From positions 186,001 to 250,000 of the forward strand of contig NZ_CP020918.1 in assembly GCF_003076455.1 (NCBI RefSeq): DNA of 64,000 bases, written 5' to 3'. Source of the stretch: Flavobacterium faecale. Lineage in GTDB: Bacteria; Bacteroidota; Bacteroidia; Flavobacteriales; Flavobacteriaceae. Position 1 is the first letter of the stretch. Each line of letters starts with the position of its first letter. The notes beneath the pieces were generated by a model. It saw only the letters and a program-made list of their open reading frames with translations, was not told the DNA's origin and made no database searches. Positions 43,659-54,715 of this stretch are shown here, in pieces. Made by a program: the position numbers and the translations under genes.

Positions 43659-44384
43659 TTATTTAGTACAAACTACTTGTTGTGTAAACCTAAGGTCAAT
43701 TTTCTTATAATTATACAATGAACTATCTAAAACAGCCTTTTGAAAAAAAGCTTTGTAATTTCTGAATTTTCGCTCAACATTTACCACACTTCCAAAATCT
43801 ATCAGATAATTAAAATCTCTATTCAGCATTTTTAGGCTACCATTGGGCATAATTTCAATTGCAATGATGTTCTTTTTCAAAAAATCATCGTCATAAATCA
43901 CACGAAATAAATCGGCTAATTTTTTCTTATTTTGGTCGGTAATTCGTCCAGAAACAAGAGGAACTCTAGCAGTAAAATTGTCAGACAAAGGCATCTTAGT
44001 ACCCTCATAATCAAGATAAAAAGAACGATTTCCATCGTAAACCCTTGCAACAGGAGTCTTTTGTTTTACCACCGCTTTTAGAACACCATCAACACTTACA
44101 AACACATCAGATTCTTCAATCATCTCGTTTGCATTCAAGATATTTTCTAACTTGTTCAAAGCTAAATCTTCTTTTTGAATACTTGAAGCATTATTCTTAT
44201 TTTCTATTAACAATTTATTAACCGATTCTTTATCGATAAAAAGTGTATTTTCACCGATAAAAACTACCGACGATTTGATTAAATTTCGACTACCGTTGCG
44301 ATTTGCAGTAAACGAATATAAAAAAATCACTACGATACTCATCACAATTAATCTTAAATTATCCCAATTAATTTTCCTTTTCAT
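43659..44384 (-). CDS. ftsQ: Cell division protein FtsQ
   Basis: 241 residues: short cytoplasmic tail, one membrane helix (LIVMSIVVIFLYSF) and a periplasmic POTRA/FtsQ-type region. Divisome scaffold linking FtsL/FtsI to the ring. Sequence similarity within the family is low, so the name rests mainly on topology and on the place between murC and ftsA. It overlaps the murC 3' end by 17 bp. Confidence 0.9.
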   Translation of the reverse strand: MKRKINWDNLRLIVMSIVVIFLYSFTANRNGSRNLIKSSVVFIGENTLFIDKESVNKLLIENKNNASSIQKEDLALNKLENILNANEMIEESDVFVSVDGVLKAVVKQKTPVARVYDGNRSFYLDYEGTKMPLSDNFTARVPLVSGRITDQNKKKLADLFRVIYDDDFLKKNIIAIEIMPNGSLKMLNRDFNYLIDFGSVVNVERKFRNYKAFFQKAVLDSSLYNYKKIDLRFTQQVVCTK

Positions 44385-45720
44385 TTAATGCTTTTTTGAT
44401 CGTTCCCACCATTTCTCCAATATCACCTGCACCAATTGTTACGATTATTGCGGCATCACTTTCTACAATAGCTGCTATTAAATTCTCCTTGGCAACCAGT
44501 TTTTTATTTCCTGACTCCATCTTTTCCATCAACCAGGTAGATGTAACTCCTTCCATCGGTAATTCTCTCGCGGGATATATTTCTAACAAAATAGTCTCAT
44601 CAAATGCAGATAAACTTTTTGCAAAATCATCTGCAAAGTCATTTGTTCTACTAAATAAATGCGGCTGAAAAATCGCCAAAACCTTTTTACCAGGATACAA
44701 TTCTCTTACCGCTTGATGCACGGCATTAATTTCTGTTGGATGATGTGCGTAATCGTCAATATAAACTAAATCATCCGTTTTGATTTGATATGAAAAACGT
44801 CTTCTAATTCCTTTAAAAGAAGCCAATGCAGACGCAATCGCAGCTGTAGATGTTCCGTATATATCTGCCATAGCGATAGCCATCAACGCATTCATCAAAT
44901 TGTGTCGTCCTGGCAATGCAAAATGAAAATCTTTCAAAGTCCCTTTTGGCGTAACAACATCAAATACATAGGCACTATTTTCAATTCGAACATTGACGGC
45001 ACTATAAGTAGCCGTTTCGTTTACCGCGACTGTAATTCCTTCAAGAGGTAAATCTTTGGTAACAATCAAATTGCGACTATCAGCTATTTTATCAGCAAAC
45101 TCCACAAATGATTTTTCGATCTCATCACTTGTACCGTATATATCCAAATGATCTGCATCCATAGACGTCACGCATGCAATGTTGGGATGCAGGTGTAAAA
45201 ACGAACGATCAAATTCATCTGCTTCAACCACAGTAACCGTTTTTCCGCTTCCGATCAAATTAGAATTGTAATTTTCAACAATTCCTCCAATGAAAGCTGT
45301 AACATCTGCACCACTTTCGAATAAAATATGTCCCAAAATGCTCGAAGTTGTGGTCTTGCCATGTGTACCCGCAACTGCAAAGCAGAAGGTATCTTTTGTA
45401 ATCAACCCTAATACTTCGGCACGTTTAAGTACTTTGTAATTACGTTCCAAGAAATAGTTCCATTGCGAATGTGCCTTGGGAACTGCTGGTGTAATAATTA
45501 CCAATGTATTCTCAGCATAGAAATTAGAAGGGATTAATGCGATACTGTCTTCAAAATGAATATCGATTCCGTTTTCGATTAATTCAGATGTCAAAATCGT
45601 TGGCGTTTTATCGTAACCCGAAACATTTTTGCCAATATTTTTAAAATATCGCGCTAATGCACTCATACCGATTCCTCCGATTCCAACAAAAAAGACATTA
45701 TGTATTTGATTTAAGTTCAT
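44368..45720 (-). CDS. murC: UDP-N-acetylmuramate--L-alanine ligase
   Basis: 450 residues. Adds L-Ala to UDP-MurNAc in the cytoplasm. N-terminal VFFVGIGGIGMSALA Rossmann motif, ATP-binding AGTHGKTTTSS, the central DADHLDIYG, and YIDDYAHHPTEI of the Mur ligases. Start at 45720 gives the family N-terminus (MNLNQIHNVFFVGI). A 94-bp gap separates it from murG upstream. Confidence 0.97.
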   Translation of the reverse strand: MNLNQIHNVFFVGIGGIGMSALARYFKNIGKNVSGYDKTPTILTSELIENGIDIHFEDSIALIPSNFYAENTLVIITPAVPKAHSQWNYFLERNYKVLKRAEVLGLITKDTFCFAVAGTHGKTTTSSILGHILFESGADVTAFIGGIVENYNSNLIGSGKTVTVVEADEFDRSFLHLHPNIACVTSMDADHLDIYGTSDEIEKSFVEFADKIADSRNLIVTKDLPLEGITVAVNETATYSAVNVRIENSAYVFDVVTPKGTLKDFHFALPGRHNLMNALMAIAMADIYGTSTAAIASALASFKGIRRRFSYQIKTDDLVYIDDYAHHPTEINAVHQAVRELYPGKKVLAIFQPHLFSRTNDFADDFAKSLSAFDETILLEIYPARELPMEGVTSTWLMEKMESGNKKLVAKENLIAAIVESDAAIIVTIGAGDIGEMVGTIKKALNEKEN

Positions 45721-45814
45721 ATCCTATTTCAATTTCAAAGTTCAAAAGTAAATTCAAGTTCAAACTTCAATTGTGATTTGCTTTTGAAATTTGCTTTTTG
45801 ATTTTTTAAATCCG

Positions 45815-46903
45815 TTATTTTAATAATTTTTCAATTCTATCTACAATCATTTTTGTAGCGTTTGGCAATGCCAATAGTTTTATATTTTGACTAAGCTGCT
45901 TTTGCTTCTCGGTATCCTTTAGTAAATTTTCGAAAGAAACTTCAAACAATTCATCAAGCTCATATTCCTTCAACAACAGAGCACCATTTTTGTCTACAAT
46001 TGCTTTTGCATTTTTAGTTTGGTGATCTTCGGCTACGTTTGGTGACGGAATAAAAATCACTGGTTTCCCAACAATGCACAATTCTGAAACCGATGAAGCT
46101 CCTGCACGTGATATGATCACATCTGCAGCTGCGTATACAAGATCCATTCGCTCTACAAAAGCCAATACTTGAACATAGGCCGAATTGTATTTTTTATATT
46201 CTTCGAAATATAATTTTCCGCATTGCCAGATAATTTGAATACCCTGCTCCAAGAAAAATTCTAATTCTTTCTCAATTAATTGATTTACTCGTCTAGCACC
46301 AAGACTACCACCAAGCACCAAAAGCGTTTTTTTATTTTTATCTAATTTAAAATGTGCGATACCTTCTTCTCTTTTATCATCAATCGAAATCAAATCTTGA
46401 CGAACAGGATTGCCTGTCAAAATCATTTTTTCAGATGGAAAAAAGCGTTCTAGATTTTCATACGCCACACATATTGCGCTAGCTTTTTTACTCAACAGCT
46501 TGTTGGTTATACCCGGAAACGAGTTCTGCTCTTGAATCACAGTTGGTATCCCCATTGAATTGGCCATTTGCAATAAAGGACCACTAGCAAAACCACCAGT
46601 ACCAATGGCTACATCGGGTTTGAATTCTTTGATAATCTTTCTGGATTTGATAAGACTATCTACAATTTTAATCGGAAACATCATGTTTTGCAACGTTATC
46701 TTACGCTGCAATCCAGCAATCCATAACCCCTTGATTGCATATCCTGCTTGGGGTACTTTTTGCATTTCCATTTTATCTTGAGCCCCAACAAAAAGGAATT
46801 CCGCATTAGGAAAACGCAATTTTAATTCATTTGCAATCGCAACCGCAGGATAAATATGTCCTCCAGTTCCTCCGCCACTTAATATGAATTTATAGGGTTT
46901 CAT
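45815..46903 (-). CDS. murG: UDP-GlcNAc:lipid I N-acetylglucosaminyltransferase
   Basis: 362 residues, GT28 enzyme forming lipid II at the inner membrane face. Donor/acceptor loops [16 protein letters not shown] and [12 protein letters not shown], plus the [13 protein letters not shown] and [13 protein letters not shown] motifs. Follows ftsW with a 17-bp gap. Confidence 0.97.
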   Translation of the reverse strand: MKPYKFILSGGGTGGHIYPAVAIANELKLRFPNAEFLFVGAQDKMEMQKVPQAGYAIKGLWIAGLQRKITLQNMMFPIKIVDSLIKSRKIIKEFKPDVAIGTGGFASGPLLQMANSMGIPTVIQEQNSFPGITNKLLSKKASAICVAYENLERFFPSEKMILTGNPVRQDLISIDDKREEGIAHFKLDKNKKTLLVLGGSLGARRVNQLIEKELEFFLEQGIQIIWQCGKLYFEEYKKYNSAYVQVLAFVERMDLVYAAADVIISRAGASSVSELCIVGKPVIFIPSPNVAEDHQTKNAKAIVDKNGALLLKEYELDELFEVSFENLLKDTEKQKQLSQNIKLLALPNATKMIVDRIEKLLK

Positions 46904-46920
46904 TATCTATTATTTTTTTA

Positions 46921-48213
46921 TTATTTATTTGCTACTGCTGCCATCGGGTTTGCTGTTGTATCTTCTATCGAATAGGTTTCAGGTGCTACAGCTTCTTCGT
47001 CTTCCAAATGCTTATCGATCATTCTTTGCAAAGCTTCGTCTCTTTTGGCTGATGCTTTTTGTTCTTCTTCAATCTCTTCCTCTTTTTTGGTGACACCAAT
47101 TATAATACCCAAGGCAATACAAGTCATCCAAATTGAGGTTCCCCCACTACTTATCAACGGTAGCGTTTGACCTGTTACTGGCAATAATTCTACTGCTACT
47201 GCCATATTAATCATGGCCTGAAATATCATCGGAAAACCCAAACCAATTACCACCAACTTTCCAAATAACGTATTGGCTTTGTGTGCCGCGACTACAAATC
47301 GGAATAAGAGTAACAAATACAAAATCAGAACTCCAAAACCACCAACTAAGCCATATTCTTCAACTATAATCGCATAGATAAAATCGGAGGATGATTGTGG
47401 TAAAAAATTCTTTTGAACACTTTTACCTGGTCCTAACCCATAAATCTTACCAGAGGCAATAGCAATCTTAGCTTTTTCGATTTGGTAGTCATCTTCATCT
47501 GGCTTGTCTGTGGTAAAGTTTTCTATCCTGCTTTCCCATGTACTAACACGGCTAAAGAATTTGGACTCCGGAAAAGCTTTCGCTAATAAAACAAAGAAGG
47601 CCAAAAAAACGATTCCTGAACCGATGATATACATTAAATATTTCAACGGATATTTACCAATAAATACCAAGATTGAAATCATGGCAAAAATTAAAGCTGT
47701 TGTCGAAAAATTGGATGGCAATATAAACACCAATGTAAACCCAACGGGCAACCACAACTCCTTTAACGACTCCTTAAAATCAATAGGAACTTCTCGCTTT
47801 TTTGATAAATACCGCGCCACAAAAACATACAAAACCAGGGCAGCAAAAGCTGACGGTTGAAATGATATACCAACAAATGGAATTTGCAACCAACGACTTG
47901 CATTAGCTCCACCAATAACTGTTCCTTTTATCATGGTAATACCCAAAATCACCCATACTACGGGCAATAAAACTTTGGATATGGATCTAAAATATAAATA
48001 AGGCACTCTGTGGACAAAAAATATAATGGTGAATCCACACATAATATGACCAAAATGCTTGAGTAAATAACCTAATGTATTTCCGGTACCATGACCTAAA
48101 TACGCCAAATTACTACTGGCACTAAAAACAGGCATAAACGAAAACAACGCCAATAAAGCTACAAAGGACCAAATCCCCTTATCACCCTTTAAATAGTTTA
48201 AATATTGTTTCAT
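46921..48213 (-). CDS. ftsW: Lipid II polymerase FtsW (SEDS family)
   Basis: 430 residues with about ten membrane helices. SEDS features: a hydrophobic start (WSFVALLALFSFMPVFS), FQPSAFAALVLYVF, IIVEEYGLVGGFGVL, and the signature VTGQTLPLISSGGTSIW. The C-terminal 60 residues are an acidic cytoplasmic tail (KKEEEIEEEQKAS). Placement in the dcw cluster favours FtsW over RodA. Confidence 0.95.
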   Translation of the reverse strand: MKQYLNYLKGDKGIWSFVALLALFSFMPVFSASSNLAYLGHGTGNTLGYLLKHFGHIMCGFTIIFFVHRVPYLYFRSISKVLLPVVWVILGITMIKGTVIGGANASRWLQIPFVGISFQPSAFAALVLYVFVARYLSKKREVPIDFKESLKELWLPVGFTLVFILPSNFSTTALIFAMISILVFIGKYPLKYLMYIIGSGIVFLAFFVLLAKAFPESKFFSRVSTWESRIENFTTDKPDEDDYQIEKAKIAIASGKIYGLGPGKSVQKNFLPQSSSDFIYAIIVEEYGLVGGFGVLILYLLLLFRFVVAAHKANTLFGKLVVIGLGFPMIFQAMINMAVAVELLPVTGQTLPLISSGGTSIWMTCIALGIIIGVTKKEEEIEEEQKASAKRDEALQRMIDKHLEDEEAVAPETYSIEDTTANPMAAVANK

Positions 48214-48260
48214 TTTTTTACTCTAATTATTTTTAGTCTTTATTACTGCTATGCTTTCAA

Positions 48261-49592
48261 TTATAAATTTTGTACTGCACGTTTGAATTGATTCCCTCTG
48301 TCTTCATAACTTTCGAACAAATCAAAACTAGCGCAAGCAGGCGATAATAAAACGGTATCTCCTCTTTCTGTTAAGCGCTGTGACATGATAACTGCATCAC
48401 GCATTGTTGTTACCTCAACCATCATATCAACCACGTTACCAAAGGCGTCAATAATTTTTTTATTATCAACTCCCAAACACACGATTGCTTTTACTTTTTC
48501 GCGTACAAGTGGCATTAGTTCATTATAATCGTTTCCTTTATCAACACCACCTACTATCCAAACCGTTGGAGTAGTCATACTATCTAATGCAAAGAAAACT
48601 GCATTTACATTGGTAGCTTTTGAATCATTGATATATTGTACGTTTTGAATCTTTAATACTTTCTCCAAACGGTGTTCTACCCCTTGAAAATTTGACATAC
48701 TTTCACGAATTGTTGATTTTCGTATGTTCAAAATATTTGCAGCAGAACTTGATGCCATTGCATTTTTCGTATTATGTTTTCCCTCAAGCGCTATTTCTCT
48801 AGTTTCCATTTTAAACTCGTCTTGATTGATTCTTACTTCCATATTATTATTTAGTATAAAGGCTCCTTGTTCAAATGTTTGTGACAGTGAGAAAGGAATT
48901 AATTTTGCTTTTGTTTTATTATTCTGTAACCAGTTTGCTATTGCTTCATCATCTGCGTCATAAATCAAATAATCATCCTCAGTTTGATTCATTGTTATTC
49001 GAAACTTGGCAGCAATGTAATTTTCGTATTTGTAATCGTACCGATCTAAATGATCTGGACTAATATTGGTAATCACAGCAATGTGAGGTTTGTAATCTAC
49101 GATTCCGTCTAGCTGAAAACTACTTAATTCCAACACATAAAAATCATACTCTTCATCGGCCACTTGCCAAGCAAAACTTTTACCAATATTCCCACCCAAT
49201 CCTACATTCAATCCTGCCGACTTTAGCAGATGATAAGTAAGCATTGTTGTGGTCGTTTTTCCGTTACTACCGGTAATCCCAATGGTAACTGCTTTGGTAA
49301 AAGGAGCCGCAAATTCAATTTCAGAAATTACTGAAATTCCTTTTTCGTGTAGCTTCTTAATTATTGGCGCTTTGTCCGGAATCCCAGGACTCTTCATAAC
49401 TACATCGGCATTGAGAACTAAATCTTCTGTATGCTTTTCGTCTTCCCAAAGAATTTCATTATCTATTAGAACTTGTTTGTACTTCTCTTTTATTTTTCCG
49501 AAATCAGAAACGAAAACATCGTATCCTTTTTTCTTTCCTAAGATGGCTGTACCAACACCGCTTTCTCCTCCGCCTAAAACTACTAGCCTCAT
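48261..49592 (-). CDS. murD: UDP-MurNAc-L-alanine--D-glutamate ligase
   Basis: 443 residues. N-terminal VVLGGGESGVGTAIL, ATP site GITGSNGKTTTTMLTY, NISPDHLDRY, and the family end VLLSPACASFDLFESYEDRGNQF (read in parts). Adds D-Glu to the stem peptide. One bp separates it from mraY. Confidence 0.97.
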   Translation of the reverse strand: MRLVVLGGGESGVGTAILGKKKGYDVFVSDFGKIKEKYKQVLIDNEILWEDEKHTEDLVLNADVVMKSPGIPDKAPIIKKLHEKGISVISEIEFAAPFTKAVTIGITGSNGKTTTTMLTYHLLKSAGLNVGLGGNIGKSFAWQVADEEYDFYVLELSSFQLDGIVDYKPHIAVITNISPDHLDRYDYKYENYIAAKFRITMNQTEDDYLIYDADDEAIANWLQNNKTKAKLIPFSLSQTFEQGAFILNNNMEVRINQDEFKMETREIALEGKHNTKNAMASSSAANILNIRKSTIRESMSNFQGVEHRLEKVLKIQNVQYINDSKATNVNAVFFALDSMTTPTVWIVGGVDKGNDYNELMPLVREKVKAIVCLGVDNKKIIDAFGNVVDMMVEVTTMRDAVIMSQRLTERGDTVLLSPACASFDLFESYEDRGNQFKRAVQNL

Positions 49593-49593
49593 A

Positions 49594-50823
49594 TTATCTT
49601 AGTTTTAATGTCACAATTGATAAAATAGCGAGTAGAATAGCAACAATCCAAAAACGAGTTACGATCTTACTTTCATGATATCCCTTTTTTTGGTAATGGT
49701 GATGTAAGGGTGACATCAAAAATATTCGCCTTCCTTCACCAAATCGTTTCTTGGTATATTTAAAGTAACTCACTTGCAGTACTACTGAAAAATTTTCGAC
49801 CAAGAATATTCCGCACAATAACGGAATCAACATTTCCTTTCGAACTGCAATTGCTAGAACTGCAATAATTCCACCAATGGTTAAACTCCCAGTATCCCCC
49901 ATAAAAACCGATGCCGGATACGAGTTGTACCATAAAAATCCAACTAATGCACCTACAAAAGCCGCAATAAACACGGTCATCTCACCCGAGTTGGGTATAT
50001 ACATAATGTTTAGGTAGTTCGAAAAAATAATATTACCAGACAAAAAGGTAAAAATACCAAGTGCCAAGACCGATATCGCAGAGGTACCGGCAGCGAGGCC
50101 ATCAATACCATCAGTAAGATTTGCTCCATTGGAAACCGCCGTGATAATAAAAATAACTACTGGAATAAATACCAACCACGCCCATTTTTCATATCCTTCA
50201 CCTGTCCATGCAAGTACCTCAGCATAATCAAATTCGTTATTTTTAAAAAACGGAATTGTTGTAGCTGTTGATTTCTCTTCAACTGGAGCAGGATAAATTA
50301 CGTTTTCGGTACCTTGTGCAAAAACATCTCTTGTACCTGTATCTGTACGTACCACTACATCTGGGCTGAAGTACAATACATATCCAACAATCACTCCTAA
50401 TCCTACTTGTCCAAAAACTTTAAAAATTCCTTTTAAACCTTCTTTATCTTTTTTGAAGATCTTAATATAATCATCTACAAAGCCAATAGTCCCCATCCAT
50501 AAGGTGGTTACAATTAGTAATACGATGTAGATATTTTGCAACTTTGCAAACAAAAAAACAGGAATCAAAGTAGCAAATATGATAATTAAACCACCCATAG
50601 TTGGTGTACCGGCTTTTTCATTTTGACCTGCCAAACCCAACTCTCTTACCGTTTCACCTACTTGTTGTCTTTGTAAGAAAAGAATAATTCTTTTTCCGTA
50701 AATAGTAGACAATAGCAAAGACAAAATAAAGGCCAAAGCAGATCGAAAGGTGATGTACTGAAAAACTCCTGTTCCAGAAACATCTAAGGTTTTGTTTAAG
50801 TATTCAAATAAATAATATAGCAT
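49594..50823 (-). CDS. mraY: Phospho-N-acetylmuramoyl-pentapeptide transferase
   Basis: 409 residues, about 50 longer than E. coli MraY because of a loop insert (about residues 155-205, with [17 protein letters not shown]) seen in Bacteroidota enzymes. Motifs: [43 protein letters not shown] and [13 protein letters not shown]. Makes lipid I on undecaprenyl phosphate. Confidence 0.97.
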   Translation of the reverse strand: MLYYLFEYLNKTLDVSGTGVFQYITFRSALAFILSLLLSTIYGKRIILFLQRQQVGETVRELGLAGQNEKAGTPTMGGLIIIFATLIPVFLFAKLQNIYIVLLIVTTLWMGTIGFVDDYIKIFKKDKEGLKGIFKVFGQVGLGVIVGYVLYFSPDVVVRTDTGTRDVFAQGTENVIYPAPVEEKSTATTIPFFKNNEFDYAEVLAWTGEGYEKWAWLVFIPVVIFIITAVSNGANLTDGIDGLAAGTSAISVLALGIFTFLSGNIIFSNYLNIMYIPNSGEMTVFIAAFVGALVGFLWYNSYPASVFMGDTGSLTIGGIIAVLAIAVRKEMLIPLLCGIFLVENFSVVLQVSYFKYTKKRFGEGRRIFLMSPLHHHYQKKGYHESKIVTRFWIVAILLAILSIVTLKLR

Positions 50824-50856
50824 AGTCTATCGGTTGAATGTTGGTTTGATTCGCAA

Positions 50857-52323
50857 TTATTTACCTAATTGCTCTAAAATTTCTTTAACTGTTTTCATAT
50901 CATCAAAGTCGTGACGCACGCCGTTAACTTCTTGATAGGTTTCGTGTCCTTTGCCGGCAATCAATATAATATCGTTTGCTTGTGCCAGTTGGCAGGCTGT
51001 TTTAATAGCTTGCTTGCGATCTGTGATCGTTAATAATTTTTTATAATTGTGTGCCGCAACTCCTTTTTCCATTTCGACAATAATCGCTTCTGGATCTTCA
51101 TTACGTGGGTTATCTGCTGTAAAAATAGCTTTGTCACTAAATTCTGTTGCAATACCGCCCATGATTGGTCGCTTTGTAACATCTCTATTTCCACCACAAC
51201 CTACAACTGTAATTAGCTGTTCGTTTTTGGTACGAATGTCATTGATTGTTTTCAAAACATTATCAAGTGCATCTGGTGTGTGAGCATAATCTACAATGGC
51301 AGTAATATTATCTTTCGAAACAATAAATTCAAAACGCCCTGAAACACTTTCTAAATCTGACAACAATCGCAGGGCTTCCAAGCTATCCATCCCTAACTCA
51401 ATGGCAGCAGCATAAATAGCCAACAAATTGTAAGCGTTGAAAGTCCCAATTAATTTTACCCAAACTTCATTTTCATTGATTTTCAACAATAAACCTGATA
51501 ATTGGTTTTCTAAAATTTGAGCTCTATAGTTTGCATACGATTTTAACGCATACGTACATTTTTTTGAAACCGTATTTTGCAACATTACCGCTCCATTTTT
51601 ATCATCTAAATTGGTGATCGAAAAGGCTGTTGAAGGTAAATTATCAAAGAATGATTTTTTTACATCTCTATATTCTGCAAACGTTGCATGATAGTCAAGG
51701 TGATCGTGTGAAAGATTTGTGAATATTCCACCCGTAAAATGTAAAGCCTCTGTTCTTTTTTGATGAATCCCATGAGAACTCACCTCCATAAAACAATGCG
51801 TTACTCCCGCTGCTATCATTTCGGTCAAATAATGATTGATTGTGATAGAATCTGGAGTAGTATGTGTGGCTTTGTATTCTACTTGATCGACAACTATTTT
51901 TACAGTCGAAATCAAACCTACTTTATATCCTGCTTTTTGAAATAATTGAAACAATAAAGATGCTATGGTAGTCTTACCATTTGTACCAGTAATACCTACA
52001 AGCTTTAAATCTTTTGAAGGATCTTCAAAGTAATTTGCTGCCATAAAAGCCAATGCCGTATTGGTGTCTTTTACTTGTACATACGTTATTCCCGCGGTCA
52101 TAACTGTTGGCAAAGTATCACATACAACTACAGTAGCACCAAGATCAATTGCTTTTTGTATAAAATCGTGACCGTTTGAAACAGCACCACGAATAGCAAC
52201 AAAAACATCATGAGCTTCCAATTTTCTTGAATCGAATTCCAATTTATTGATCGCAACATCCGTTGAACCTGAAATAGATTCGATGGCTACCTTATATAAT
52301 ATGTCTTTTAATACTTTCTTCAT
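50857..52323 (-). CDS. murE: UDP-MurNAc-tripeptide synthetase MurE, probable meso-diaminopimelate type
   Basis: 488 residues. ATP site GITGTNGKTTIASLL, MEVSSHGIHQKR, VDYAHTPDAL, and the substrate-selective DNPRNEDP. The DNPR form is associated with meso-diaminopimelate as third residue. Between murE and mraY there is no murF, unlike in E. coli. Confidence 0.97.
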   Translation of the reverse strand: MKKVLKDILYKVAIESISGSTDVAINKLEFDSRKLEAHDVFVAIRGAVSNGHDFIQKAIDLGATVVVCDTLPTVMTAGITYVQVKDTNTALAFMAANYFEDPSKDLKLVGITGTNGKTTIASLLFQLFQKAGYKVGLISTVKIVVDQVEYKATHTTPDSITINHYLTEMIAAGVTHCFMEVSSHGIHQKRTEALHFTGGIFTNLSHDHLDYHATFAEYRDVKKSFFDNLPSTAFSITNLDDKNGAVMLQNTVSKKCTYALKSYANYRAQILENQLSGLLLKINENEVWVKLIGTFNAYNLLAIYAAAIELGMDSLEALRLLSDLESVSGRFEFIVSKDNITAIVDYAHTPDALDNVLKTINDIRTKNEQLITVVGCGGNRDVTKRPIMGGIATEFSDKAIFTADNPRNEDPEAIIVEMEKGVAAHNYKKLLTITDRKQAIKTACQLAQANDIILIAGKGHETYQEVNGVRHDFDDMKTVKEILEQLGK

Positions 52324-52365
52324 TTTTGTTTCTGTTACTTCTCAATTCTCAATAAATGATACTTG

Positions 52366-54369
52366 CTATAATAATTCGAGCGCTATCGTTGCATTTTTCA
52401 CAACCTCTTGACCCGCTAGTATGGATTGATTTTTTACTTTACCAATACCCTTTGCTCTCACTCGTAAACCTAAATTTTCTAATAATGCAACTGCATCCAT
52501 ACCCGGCATCCCTTTGACGTTGGGTACTTTTTCATTCTTTTTTTGTGCGCTAGTGTAGTATGCACCATAACTTGATTCTTGTTTTGGAATCTTTTTGTTA
52601 ATGTTCTTGATCTCATTTGTGGACGGAACATCGGTGAATATTTTTTGAGCAATACGTTTAAAAACTGGCCCTGCAACATCGGCACCATAATAATTATTAT
52701 TTTTTGTACTTGGCTTATGTACCACTACGATACACGAATATTTTGCATGGTCAGCAGGAAAGAATCCAACAAACGATGATGCGTAATATTTACCAGACCC
52801 ACCGTCTCTACCATAATTAACCTGCGCCGTCCCAGTTTTTCCAGCCATCGAGAACTCTTTCGAATACAACTTAGACCCTGTTCCTTTTTTGACTACATTT
52901 TTCAAAACTGCTTTCAGTTTCAAAATAGTTTCTGGCGAACATATTCTTGGATTAATCACTTCCGTTTCTATTTTTTTGATGGTTTTATTCCATTCTTTAA
53001 TTTCAGAAACGAAATACGGTTTTACCATCACTCCATTATTTGCAACAGCATTATAAAAAGCCAAAGTTTGCATCGGCGTCACCGAAACACCATATCCAAA
53101 GGCCATCCATGGCAAGGAGATATTGGACCAACTTTTATTTGATGGTTGCGGAATATAAGGACGTCCTTCACCTTTAAAATCCATATTCAATTTTTTGTTT
53201 AATCCGTATGAATTCACATGATTAACAAAACGAGATGGTTCATCTTTGTAGGCATTATAAACAGCTTGTACCATAACCGTGTTTGAAGACAATTCAAATC
53301 CACGAGCCAAAGAAATTTTTCCGTAACCACCTTCATGTGAATCACGTACCGATTTACCCGAATATTTAATTACACCACCTTTACTGTCATATACCGTACT
53401 AGTATCAGCCACTTTATCATCTAGCAAAGCCATCATATCTACTAGTTTAAAAGTAGAACCTGGCTCGTGCGACTCAGCAACAGCATAATTTGTAGTTTCA
53501 TAATAACTACCATCTTTTGCTCTTCCTAAATTAGAAATTGCTCTAACAGCTCCCGTCTCTGTTTCCATAACCACCACACAACCGTGATCGGCCTCAAATT
53601 CTTCCAACTGCTTCAATAAAGCATGGTGTGCGATATCTTGAATATATACATCTATTGTTGAGATCACATCGTATCCATCTTGAGGATCTACTTCATTCAA
53701 ATCACGAATAGGTTTCCATTGCCCTTTTGCGATTTTTTGTTTTAAAATATTTCCGTCTTTACCATTCAAGTAATCGCGGTAGGCCCATTCGATCCCTTTA
53801 CCTTCAAAAGAAGTTTCCCCCGTTTGACGTTCGTAACCAATCGTACGTTCTGCAATTTTACCAATTGGATGTTCTCTAACTGTTTTTTGTTCTACGATAA
53901 TTCCGCCTTTGTAAGCACCTAACTTAAACAATGGAAAACCTTTTATTTTGATATAATCCGTATAACTCAAATCGCGAGAAATCAAATAATAACGGTTATT
54001 ATTGGCTCTTGCACGACGCAATTCATTTTGATAATAACTACTTGGCTTGCCTAACATCAAGGCCAGAGAATCTGCTAGTGATCCAACATTTTTTTCGAAA
54101 GTTTCTGCTTTTGGTGCAACTGCATCAAAACGAATGGCATAATTCGGAATCGATGTTGCTAATAAACTCCCGTCAGACGAATAAATATTTCCTTTGTTGG
54201 CTGGGATTACAAAATTACGAACCGTTCTTTCTTTGGCTAATTTTCGATAATAATCACCCTCTACCCATTGAATATTAGTCAATTTCACAGCAATAGCAAT
54301 CGCCATCAAAAAGATGCCAAATGCTACTAGGTACATTCTATATGATATGTTTTTGTCCTCTACTGCCAT
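52366..54369 (-). CDS. ftsI: Division transpeptidase FtsI (PBP3) with C-terminal PASTA domain
   Basis: 667 residues. One N-terminal membrane helix (YLVAFGIFLMAIAIAVKL), PBP dimer domain, then the transpeptidase with active-site EPGSTFK (Ser-x-x-Lys), ELSSNTVM (Ser-x-Asn) and AGKTGTAQ (Lys-Thr-Gly). The last 65 residues are a PASTA domain (VPNVKGMPGMDAVALLENLG). Cross-links septal peptidoglycan with FtsW. Overlaps ftsL by 10 bp. Confidence 0.96.
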   Translation of the reverse strand: MAVEDKNISYRMYLVAFGIFLMAIAIAVKLTNIQWVEGDYYRKLAKERTVRNFVIPANKGNIYSSDGSLLATSIPNYAIRFDAVAPKAETFEKNVGSLADSLALMLGKPSSYYQNELRRARANNNRYYLISRDLSYTDYIKIKGFPLFKLGAYKGGIIVEQKTVREHPIGKIAERTIGYERQTGETSFEGKGIEWAYRDYLNGKDGNILKQKIAKGQWKPIRDLNEVDPQDGYDVISTIDVYIQDIAHHALLKQLEEFEADHGCVVVMETETGAVRAISNLGRAKDGSYYETTNYAVAESHEPGSTFKLVDMMALLDDKVADTSTVYDSKGGVIKYSGKSVRDSHEGGYGKISLARGFELSSNTVMVQAVYNAYKDEPSRFVNHVNSYGLNKKLNMDFKGEGRPYIPQPSNKSWSNISLPWMAFGYGVSVTPMQTLAFYNAVANNGVMVKPYFVSEIKEWNKTIKKIETEVINPRICSPETILKLKAVLKNVVKKGTGSKLYSKEFSMAGKTGTAQVNYGRDGGSGKYYASSFVGFFPADHAKYSCIVVVHKPSTKNNNYYGADVAGPVFKRIAQKIFTDVPSTNEIKNINKKIPKQESSYGAYYTSAQKKNEKVPNVKGMPGMDAVALLENLGLRVRAKGIGKVKNQSILAGQEVVKNATIALELL

Positions 54370-54707
54370 AATTTTTTCAAAAATCCTTTTTCTGCTTCTT
54401 TTTTAACTTTTATTTTTACTGGTGGTACCGTAGAAGGAAAAATTTCTTTGGCAACCATTTTTGCTGAAACCGTCGATTCCATTCGTAACTTCATCAATTG
54501 CGAACGTCTATCTACAAACTCAGATCGCAACTCTTTTACCTCGCTAGTAAGAGCGGCTATTTTAAAAACCTTTTGTTCGAATCGTTGTGTATTCGCAATC
54601 ATAAAAATTGCTAGAATGATAATAAAAACGATAAAGCGCCAATTTTTCATCGAATCATCATCGATAAGAAACTTAGCTTTTAAGAGACTATAAACTCCTT
54701 TTTTCAT
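54360..54707 (-). CDS. ftsL: FtsL-like division protein
   Basis: 115 residues, bitopic: one membrane helix (WRFIVFIIILAIFMIANT) followed by a short coiled coil (AALTSEVKELRSEFVDRRSQLMKLR, read in parts). This topology, with its location between rsmH and ftsI, identifies it as FtsL, which recruits FtsI and FtsW. Sequence conservation is low, as usual for FtsL. Confidence 0.87.
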   Translation of the reverse strand: MKKGVYSLLKAKFLIDDDSMKNWRFIVFIIILAIFMIANTQRFEQKVFKIAALTSEVKELRSEFVDRRSQLMKLRMESTVSAKMVAKEIFPSTVPPVKIKVKKEAEKGFLKKLWQ

Positions 54708-54715
54708 TTTTATTC